Notes under the pieces: model-generated
What the model was told of the DNA's origin: nothing
Database searches by the model: none
What the model saw: the letters and a program-made list of their open reading frames with translations, nothing else
Part shown: positions 1-6,565 of the stretch, piece by piece
Layout of the letters: each line of letters starts with the position of its first letter
Position numbering within the stretch: the stretch's first letter is position 1
Source of the DNA: an uncultured Spirochaetaceae bacterium
GTDB lineage: Bacteria > Spirochaetota > Spirochaetia > Treponematales > Treponemataceae
Direction: 5' to 3'
Assembly: GCA_902789325.1 (NCBI GenBank)
Contig: CADANN010000007.1
Span: 62,001-126,000 of the forward strand
Length of the DNA stretch: 64,000 nt
Position numbers and translations under genes: made by a program

Positions 1-1
1 A

Positions 2-1261
2 AAAAAAGTTTCACTGCCAGTATTTGATATAAAAAAAATTCCATGCAATATTGAACCTAAATTCGAGATTAATAATTTTTCCATAAAAAATTTGGATATC
101 TGTTTTGTTGATTTACAGAATAGTCCATTAGTATATTTCAATTTCTTTATTCAACTAAAGAATGATTTTAATTTTAAATATATTTCCTTTGTTGTTGATT
201 ACTTTCAGGAATATTTATCTGATACATATAAACATAAAATTGAAATAATGTTCATGATTTACAGGAACGCGGACAATCAATTAATTCCAGGCTTGCACTT
301 TAGTTTTATGGCTGATGAGGCTTCCGGGCTTGATATTTTCTTTAATATTTTCAATTTCATCTTCAATACATCCAATTCTATATCTATAAATGATTTACTG
401 ATTAATCGTAAAATACTTCAAATTTCTCAGAGTATTTTTATGAAAGGTATGAAATTATCCTCTTTTTATGCGATGTCATTTTTAAATAATTTATCTGCTT
501 TAAATGATTATAACAACGGCCTTTCATTATTATCTGAATTAAACAATAATAAACTCAATAATACAGAAACAATAAGCTTCAATAATTTATTCACGAACAA
601 ATTATACATCGGTATTGCAGCAAACGTTAATTGTTTTAGTAAATTCTCAAAACAGATTAAAAATTTTTCTGATCCAGATAACTCAGAAAAGAAACTTCAT
701 TTCAATTCCATAAAAGATTATTCAGGCGACTCTACCTTTTTATATATGGGAAAACTTGCATACCCGTCCCTTATATTTAAGACAGAAGGTTTTTCAGATA
801 AACAGAATTATCCAAATAAACTGATTTTATCTCAATACCTGAATAATTCTTATCTTTGGGATAACATCAGGAAGAAAAATGGTGCTTATGAAACAATGGC
901 TTTTATTTCTGGATATGAAGATGCATTTGGCTTTGCCAGCCACATGGATTGCAATCCGGATAAATCAATTCAAAGCTTTACATCAGCAATTGATTTTCTT
1001 TATAAAAATGGAATAGAAAATAAAGATATTCAAAATTCAATAATTCGATTAGCACCAATTCAATTAAGACAATTATCAACTTCTGAATTATTATTACATA
1101 CAGTAAAAAATTATATTACCGGAACTTCAATAAAAGACACAAACTCTATTAGAAATGCACTCATCAATGCTAAAGTTGATTCAGTTTACGAGACAATAAA
1201 AATACTAAAACAGGATTTTGATAAAGGCTATAGAATTGTAAATCTCAGTAACAAGGCTTAA
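2..1261 (+). CDS. M16C (PreP/insulinase-like) zinc peptidase, C-terminal part, 5' end outside window
   Basis: The frame is open from base 2, and the first codons (KKVSLPVFDIKKIP) resemble the start of the second half of presequence-protease-type M16C peptidases, so the gene begins left of the window. About 419 residues are visible. A motif near residue 310 (LWDNIRKKNGAYE) matches the conserved LWxxIRxxGGAY segment of the C-terminal catalytic-chamber half; the zinc-binding HxxEH half would lie outside. M16C enzymes degrade short unfolded peptides. TTG at 92 could serve as a start, but the homology-like upstream frame argues against it. The protein is unusually rich in Asn, Lys and Ile, more AT-driven than most neighbours. 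It converges on the next gene: the two stop codons overlap in a shared TTAA. Confidence 0.75.
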   Translation, partial: KKVSLPVFDIKKIPCNIEPKFEINNFSIKNLDICFVDLQNSPLVYFNFFIQLKNDFNFKYISFVVDYFQEYLSDTYKHKIEIMFMIYRNADNQLIPGLHFSFMADEASGLDIFFNIFNFIFNTSNSISINDLLINRKILQISQSIFMKGMKLSSFYAMSFLNNLSALNDYNNGLSLLSELNNNKLNNTETISFNNLFTNKLYIGIAANVNCFSKFSKQIKNFSDPDNSEKKLHFNSIKDYSGDSTFLYMGKLAYPSLIFKTEGFSDKQNYPNKLILSQYLNNSYLWDNIRKKNGAYETMAFISGYEDAFGFASHMDCNPDKSIQSFTSAIDFLYKNGIENKDIQNSIIRLAPIQLRQLSTSELLLHTVKNYITGTSIKDTNSIRNALINAKVDSVYETIKILKQDFDKGYRIVNLSNKA

Positions 1262-2037
1262 AGTCTATCTCCAGGCCTTTCGTATACTATTTTATATTTA
1301 CCATATCTATTAATAAATCCAACTTTATCACCTGTTCCTAGTATTGAAAAAATAATAGACATTCGATTTTTTACAGTACCCTCTTTCAGGTTTTCAAAAG
1401 CGGCAATTTCTTTGTAGGCTTTTTTCTGAAGTAATAAATCAAGCATTTCTGCATCTCTGGAATTCAGTTTTTCATAGTCAGCAATATTAAGAATGCATTC
1501 TGTTTGAGCATCATCTCTTATTTTATTTCTATTATTTTCTGTTGTAAAAAATACCGCTACTAGAAATATAAAAGAATTAACTATTTTTAATAAAAGACTG
1601 GATACACATTCGTTGAAGCTCAGACGAATTGGACAAATACAAATAATAAGATAAATTACTATAAACAAAGATATTTTAAGCTTTCTATATTCCCTAAAAA
1701 ATCCTCGTATGGAAAAAGTAGTTACTCCAATAAAAAACATCGGAATACATAACATATCATTCGCATCATTAAACGCAATTTCAAGAGAATAATACAGTGC
1801 AATAATTCCAATTAAAATGAATTTATGCGGTCTCAGAAACAGAATAAAGAATATTATTGATGTAATAATACTTACAATACAGGCCCTTAATTCTACAGGG
1901 TCTGTTATTGCCTTTAAACTATACCAGCTGTATATTCTCATTACATTTCTGATAATCAATAATATAATTGAGATTAACGATGTTGTTTTTATTGTAAATA
2001 ATACTTTTTCCGAATACAGAGAATCATTATAGAGCAT
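1258..2037 (-). CDS. Membrane-anchored LuxR-type transcriptional regulator
   Basis: The 259-residue protein has about six hydrophobic segments (roughly residues 14-34, 50-68, 72-90, 96-111, 121-139 and 146-166), then a cytoplasmic LuxR-like helix-turn-helix at about 189-246. Its recognition-helix region KEGTVKNRMSIIFSILG follows the GerE pattern of TVKxHxxxIxxKLG loosely. There is no receiver domain, so it probably senses a membrane signal directly. It starts 4 bases after the stop of the upstream gene 2042-2578 and is likely co-transcribed and translationally coupled to it. DNA binding is inferred from the HTH only; target genes are unknown. Confidence 0.6.
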   Translation of the reverse strand: MLYNDSLYSEKVLFTIKTTSLISIILLIIRNVMRIYSWYSLKAITDPVELRACIVSIITSIIFFILFLRPHKFILIGIIALYYSLEIAFNDANDMLCIPMFFIGVTTFSIRGFFREYRKLKISLFIVIYLIICICPIRLSFNECVSSLLLKIVNSFIFLVAVFFTTENNRNKIRDDAQTECILNIADYEKLNSRDAEMLDLLLQKKAYKEIAAFENLKEGTVKNRMSIIFSILGTGDKVGFINRYGKYKIVYERPGDRL

Positions 2038-2041
2038 ACCA

Positions 2042-2578
2042 TTACCAGAAAGGACCTAGCGCTACAAAAAGGCCATCCAATAAGTCATTTGATTTCCCTC
2101 TGATTTTTTTCATAAGTTTTGCTTTTTCTAATCTATAGTTCCAGGCTTTTGAAACAAATGGATTATAAATATTATTTTTCTTATCTGACTTTTCTGATTT
2201 GTGATAACCTTCAATCATAATCAATGCCAGAAGATCCATGCCATATTCAATGACTTCTCTATTACCATCATCAAATCTGGAAATGAAATTCAAGCGTTTA
2301 TAAACTGATGAATCATCTGATGGTAAATGCGCATAATATTTTTGAAAGCCTCTAATCTCTGCCATATAAAGCGAAAGATGCGCAATTGCCGTTCTTTCAG
2401 GCTCTGAGCACCCAGCAGCAAAAGGCAATGTGGCAATAATTTTAGCAGCAGCACTATTCTGGATTCTATTAAATTCTGTTTCAGACAAATTAAAAACATC
2501 TTTTAATTCGTTGAAGAGATAATCTAATACCGGAAGTTCATTGATTTCTTCTTTAAAAGCAAGATTTGTGTTATACAT
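2042..2578 (-). CDS. Hypothetical protein, partner of LuxR-type regulator
   Basis: This is a 178-residue soluble protein that I do not recognise. It appears mostly alpha-helical, with no signal peptide or membrane segment. It has a Cys at about residue 57 (AAGCSEPERTA) and a basic Lys/Arg-rich stretch near the C-terminus. A ribosome-binding site (AGAGGT) lies about 6 nt before ATG. It is the first gene of a two-gene unit with the membrane LuxR-type regulator 4 nt downstream, so it may belong to the same signalling unit. That role is inferred from position only. Confidence 0.55.
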   Translation of the reverse strand: MYNTNLAFKEEINELPVLDYLFNELKDVFNLSETEFNRIQNSAAAKIIATLPFAAGCSEPERTAIAHLSLYMAEIRGFQKYYAHLPSDDSSVYKRLNFISRFDDGNREVIEYGMDLLALIMIEGYHKSEKSDKKNNIYNPFVSKAWNYRLEKAKLMKKIRGKSNDLLDGLFVALGPFW

Positions 2579-2702
2579 TTTTTACCTCTTGATTTGGAGT
2601 AACATTTTTATTTAATTTTAAGGCATTTATCATCAGTCTTCAAGGAAAAAAAAGTAATAATTAGTCATTTCAACGTTTTTAAATTTTGAAAAATGAAGAA
2701 AA

Positions 2703-2751
2703 AAAATGGATTGCTTCATCGTTACAAAACGTAGACAAAGCAATCCATTTT
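2703..2751 (-). terminator. Rho-independent terminator of nfnAB
   Basis: Perfect 14-bp arms (2703-2716 and 2738-2751) enclose a 21-nt loop that itself contains a small CGTT/AACG hairpin. On the minus strand the stem runs into a T-rich tract. It lies 15 bases past the nfnB stop. Confidence 0.85.
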
Positions 2752-2765
2752 GATTATTTCACTTA

Positions 2766-4241
2766 TTACTTAGCAAGGTACTCGTTAATACCAGCAGCAG
2801 CTTTACGACCTTCACCCATAGCAAGGATTACAGTTGCAGCACCGAGAACGATGTCTCCACCTGCCCAAACTTTAGCATGGTGTGTAGCCTGCTTTTCGTC
2901 TACAAGGATGTGACCACGCTTGTCGGCATCGAGGCCTGGTGTTGTGCTTACAAGAAGTGGGTTTGAACCGTTTCCGAGAGCTACAATCATTGCGTCACAT
3001 GGAACGTCGTGCTCAGAACCTGGGATAGGTACTGGAGAGCGGCGACCAGATTCATCTGGTTCACCGAGTTCGTAGCTGAGACAGCGAACACCTACAACCT
3101 TACCTTCTTCGTTGCCGAGTACTTCTACAGGGTTTTCGAGGAAGCGGAAGTTTACACCTTCTTCTTCTGCGTGGCCGATCTCTTCGAGACGGGCTGGCAT
3201 TTCATTTCTTGTACGGCGGTAAACAACATCAACAGTTTCTGCACCAAGGCGGAATGCCATGCGGGCAGCATCCATTGCAACGTTTCCGGCACCACAAACA
3301 ACTACGTGCTTAGCTTCGTAGATTGGAGTTGCAGCGTGATCTTTATCGTAACCCTTCATAAGGTTTGCACGAGTAAGATATTCGTTAGCAGAGAATACAC
3401 CAATGAGGTTTTCTCCAGGGATGTTCAAGAACTTAGGAAGTCCGGCACCAGTTCCAACGAAAGCAGCGTCAAAGCCCTTTTCTGAAAGAAGCTGATCCAG
3501 TGTATCTGTACGGCCAACAAGGAAGTTTGTTTCAAACTTTACGCCGATTTTCTTAAGATTTTCGATTTCGTCCTGAACGATTTTCTTTGGAAGACGGAAT
3601 TCAGGAATACCGTACATCATTACACCACCACACTTGTGGAAGGCTTCGAATACAGTAACTTCGTGACCTGCACGTGCACAGTCTGCAGCAACTGTAAGAC
3701 CTGCAGGACCAGAACCGATAACTGCAACCTTCTTTCCTGTAGCTGGAGCAACCTCAGGCATTGTAACCTGGTTGTTTTCGCGTTCCCAGTCTGCAACAAA
3801 GCGCTCGAGACGACCGATAGAAACAGCCTTCTCTGGGTTCTTCCAAACCTTACCTACAGTACACTTACCCTGGCACTGCTTTTCCTGAGGACAAACACGT
3901 CCACAGATTGCAGGAAGAAGTGATGTCTTTTTGATTGTATCAACAGCGGCCTTAAAGTTTTCATTAGCGATTTCGCGGATAAAGCCTGGAATATCGATGT
4001 TTACAGGACAGCCTTCCATACAGAATGGCTTAGCACACTGAAGACAGCGGTTAGCTTCTACGATAGCCTGTTCCTTGCTGAAACCAAGAGCAACCTCGTC
4101 CATCTGGCGGGCGCGAACCTTTGGATCACGGGCAGGCATTTCCATCTGAGGAATGGCATTGCGGTCTTTAGCAGTGAGCTTACCGTTAGCCTTAATCAAA
4201 TCATTAATTTTATTAAGTTCTTCTGTTACATTAATTGCCAT
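2766..4241 (-). CDS. nfnB: NfnB-like large subunit, NADH-dependent reduced ferredoxin:NADP+ oxidoreductase
   Basis: This 491-residue flavoprotein is of the glutamate-synthase small-subunit family. It has an N-terminal iron-sulfur region (Cys 66, 69, 74, 78 and Cys 113, 117, 123, 127), an FAD-binding GSGPAG at about 176-181 and a second Rossmann motif (CGAGNVAMDAAR) near 311. The NfnA-like gene lies 10 nt upstream, and no GltB large subunit is nearby. This pairing points to NfnAB, a cytosolic electron-bifurcating transhydrogenase that links NADH, NADPH and ferredoxin in anaerobes, rather than to glutamate synthase. Sulfide dehydrogenase SudA is the same family and remains an alternative name. 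RBS TAGGAG precedes ATG. Confidence 0.85.
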   Translation of the reverse strand: MAINVTEELNKINDLIKANGKLTAKDRNAIPQMEMPARDPKVRARQMDEVALGFSKEQAIVEANRCLQCAKPFCMEGCPVNIDIPGFIREIANENFKAAVDTIKKTSLLPAICGRVCPQEKQCQGKCTVGKVWKNPEKAVSIGRLERFVADWERENNQVTMPEVAPATGKKVAVIGSGPAGLTVAADCARAGHEVTVFEAFHKCGGVMMYGIPEFRLPKKIVQDEIENLKKIGVKFETNFLVGRTDTLDQLLSEKGFDAAFVGTGAGLPKFLNIPGENLIGVFSANEYLTRANLMKGYDKDHAATPIYEAKHVVVCGAGNVAMDAARMAFRLGAETVDVVYRRTRNEMPARLEEIGHAEEEGVNFRFLENPVEVLGNEEGKVVGVRCLSYELGEPDESGRRSPVPIPGSEHDVPCDAMIVALGNGSNPLLVSTTPGLDADKRGHILVDEKQATHHAKVWAGGDIVLGAATVILAMGEGRKAAAGINEYLAK

Positions 4242-4251
4242 CTTTATGCTC

Positions 4252-5097
4252 CTACTTTTCTATACCAAGGCCAATCTTGCACTTGTGGAAATCTTCCTGC
4301 TCGCGTGGCTTGAAAGACTTCATACGCATCATCATGTTGTCCCAGTCTACAATGTGAGCATCGAACTCTGGACCATCTACACAAACAAACTTTGTTTCTC
4401 CGCCAACAGATACACGACAGCCACCGCACATTCCGGTTCCGTCAATCATAATTGTATTCAAAGAAACTGTTGTTTTAACACCGTACTCCTTAGTTGTAGC
4501 GGCACAGAATTTCATCATAATTGGAGGTCCAATTGCGATTACTTCTGCTGGAGGACACTGGCTTTCGCACATTTCCTTTACAGGAACAGTTGAAACACCC
4601 TGGCGGCCGGCAGAACCATCATCAGTCATAATGATTACTTCGTCTGCAAGAGCCTTCATTTCATCAACATAAATAAGAAGATCTTTATTGCGGGCACAAA
4701 TAACCATGATTACCTTGTTTCCGATAGCCTTGTGAGCCTGAACGATCGGGTAACATGGAGCAACACCAAAACCACCACCAACAACAAGTACAGGGCGGTC
4801 ATATTTTTCGATTTTAGATGGATTTCCAAGAGGACCAAGAACAGCAGGAAGTTCTTCACCAGCCTCTTTCAAAGAAAGTTTCAAAGTAGATGCACCAACA
4901 GCCTGGAAAACGAGAGCAATCCAGCCCTCTTCGGCATTTGCATCAGCGATAGTAAGCGGAATGCGCTCACCAAAGTCCAGATCAACCTGAACGATAACAA
5001 ACTGTCCTGCCTTGCGGTTGCGTGCAATTTCAGGAGCAGTAACCTTCATATAAAATACACCGGCAGAAAGCTGTTTTTTTTCAATAATTTTAAACAT
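4252..5097 (-). CDS. nfnA: NfnA-like small subunit, FAD/NAD-binding with [2Fe-2S]
   Basis: The 281-residue protein is of the ferredoxin-NADP reductase / dihydroorotate dehydrogenase electron-transfer subunit family. It has an N-terminal FAD-binding barrel (about 1-95), an NAD-binding GGGFGVAP at 107-114 and a C-terminal cysteine cluster (GTGMCGGC, Cys 224 and 227, with Cys 239 in FVCVDGP) that fits the single [2Fe-2S] cluster of NfnA. It is the first gene of the nfnAB operon, followed after 10 nt by nfnB, and has its own promoter at 5130-5158. Expected partner: NfnB, forming a cytoplasmic bifurcating complex. SudB is an alternative label for the same architecture. Confidence 0.85.
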   Translation of the reverse strand: MFKIIEKKQLSAGVFYMKVTAPEIARNRKAGQFVIVQVDLDFGERIPLTIADANAEEGWIALVFQAVGASTLKLSLKEAGEELPAVLGPLGNPSKIEKYDRPVLVVGGGFGVAPCYPIVQAHKAIGNKVIMVICARNKDLLIYVDEMKALADEVIIMTDDGSAGRQGVSTVPVKEMCESQCPPAEVIAIGPPIMMKFCAATTKEYGVKTTVSLNTIMIDGTGMCGGCRVSVGGETKFVCVDGPEFDAHIVDWDNMMMRMKSFKPREQEDFHKCKIGLGIEK

Positions 5098-5129
5098 CTT
5101 CAGTCCTCTTAAAAAACAAATAGTAAATT

Positions 5130-5158
5130 ATTGTATAATATGGGGAGAATTGAGTCAA
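5130..5158 (-). promoter_or_regulatory. Sigma70-type promoter of nfnAB
   Basis: On the minus strand TTGACT (5153-5158) is separated by exactly 17 bp from TACAAT (5130-5135). The nfnA ATG lies 32 bases downstream, with AGAGGA as ribosome-binding site. Confidence 0.7.
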
Positions 5159-5249
5159 TGACATAAAGGATTCTAAATGTCGAAGATTCTAAGGTTGGAC
5201 TCGGAGCAAAGAAATAGCCCAAACAAGGCTAAAATCGAAGAAACGTTAA

Positions 5250-5277
5250 AAAAAGAGTTGCGGCAGCAACTCTTTTT
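5250..5277 (-). terminator. Terminator hairpin downstream of the beta-barrel gene
   Basis: Arms 5250-5261 and 5266-5277 form a 12-bp stem (AAAAAGAGTTGC/GCAACTCTTTTT) with loop GGCA. T tracts on both sides make it potentially bidirectional. It ends the 9394-5331 unit before the nfnA promoter. The stretch 5159-5249 shows nothing else I can name. Confidence 0.75.
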
Positions 5278-5330
5278 AGTTTCATCAAGATAATGCCTCA
5301 AGCGGCGAGTCTAGCGAGCCGCCTGTATAT

Positions 5331-6551
5331 TTAGAATCCCACTGTCATGTAAGCATAAGCGCCTACACCAGCGCCTTCAAAACTCTTTTTGAAGTTTGAA
5401 GACTGAGTAGAAACTCCAAGGTCAACCTGAACAAATCTTAAGCTGAATGTTGTACCAAGCTGATGAATAAATACCTGATCTGTATACTGTGTAGAAACTC
5501 CAAGCTTAAACAAATCAATCAAACTCAAAGTCAAACCAACATAGTATTCAGGATAGAACTGTGCATCGTCAGCAAATGGATGACGGATTCCAAAACCACC
5601 ACCGGCATGAGCATTAAACAAGGTACCAAGAAGATTCTTATCAAGATAAACATTGAACTTCAAAGGACGATGAATTGTAAGGTCTGCATCCTGATAACCT
5701 GAGAATGTTGGATTTTCCTGTACTGATTCACCCTTAGAAATCTCAGAAAACTTTGCATCATATGAATAATGGCTTGTTATTGTAGATTTTTTATAGATAT
5801 GACCAGGAGCAAGTGGAATACGTACATCAAAATCAAGAGAAAGTGATTTGCTGAAAGGCAATGCAAGATATGCTCCCAAATCAAATCCATAACCTGCAAA
5901 CAATGGCGAGTTCAGAATATTTCCACTAGAAGTAATCTGATTAAAATAGCTCTGAGCATGCTCCAAATCAATTGGTGAATAAACATCTGTATTTACATCA
6001 ACAGCAGCATGAATACTTCCATCTGCACCATTTGTAACTGACACTGTTCCACCATTACCACGTGTAGAAAGAATTGGAACAAACAAAGCTGGCTTTATAT
6101 GAAGCTTAAACTTTCTAACATCCCAACCTAAATCAAGCTGAGAATAAGCAAACATATCTGTTTCTGCAGTGAAAGAAAGATCTATAGTCTCACCAATTTG
6201 ATTTCCATAACCGGCGAAATCGAAAAGATCTTTTCCTATATTAAACTTGCCATAAAGTTCAGCTCCAGCAGAAAGTCCGATATGAAGCTTACTGATATTA
6301 AGATTAACTTCTACACCAGGCGTAGCATTTGCAATAAGGTTCATTCCACCATCTGGGCACTCATCTGCAAGTTTTTTCAAATCAATTACAAGATCTTTCT
6401 GAAAAATATCATTTCCTGCAATGAGGTTATTTGAAAGCCCAAGACCTGTACCTACCTTTATCTCAAAGAAACGTCCGCTAAAGAAATTTCTTGCAGATAA
6501 TGCTGAACAAATAACTGTAATCGAAATAATTAATGCAAATATCTTTTTCAT
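5331..6551 (-). CDS. Predicted outer-membrane beta-barrel protein
   Basis: The 406-residue protein has a signal peptide (MKKIF... with likely cleavage after Ala20). Many alternating amphipathic strands rich in Gly, Tyr and Phe follow, and the final residue is Phe, the usual terminal aromatic of barrel proteins inserted by BamA. Segments such as IKPALFVPILSTRG and FGIRHPFADDAQFYPEYYVGLTLSLIDLFKLGV look like strands joined by turns. No family is recognised with certainty; similar proteins are common as Treponema-specific hypothetical outer-membrane proteins. The large lipoprotein gene ends 14 nt upstream, so the two are probably co-expressed and may act together at the surface. RBS AGGAGGG precedes the start. 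Confidence 0.65.
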   Translation of the reverse strand: MKKIFALIISITVICSALSARNFFSGRFFEIKVGTGLGLSNNLIAGNDIFQKDLVIDLKKLADECPDGGMNLIANATPGVEVNLNISKLHIGLSAGAELYGKFNIGKDLFDFAGYGNQIGETIDLSFTAETDMFAYSQLDLGWDVRKFKLHIKPALFVPILSTRGNGGTVSVTNGADGSIHAAVDVNTDVYSPIDLEHAQSYFNQITSSGNILNSPLFAGYGFDLGAYLALPFSKSLSLDFDVRIPLAPGHIYKKSTITSHYSYDAKFSEISKGESVQENPTFSGYQDADLTIHRPLKFNVYLDKNLLGTLFNAHAGGGFGIRHPFADDAQFYPEYYVGLTLSLIDLFKLGVSTQYTDQVFIHQLGTTFSLRFVQVDLGVSTQSSNFKKSFEGAGVGAYAYMTVGF

Positions 6552-6565
6552 AACGTCCCTCCTTA

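Noticed and set aside
92-1261. Complete peptidase gene starting with TTG at 92
   Set aside because: The frame continues upstream to base 2 with family-like sequence, so the gene is cut by the window edge.
2766-4241. Glutamate synthase small subunit
   Set aside because: No GltB-type large subunit is adjacent and the coupled partner is NfnA-like.
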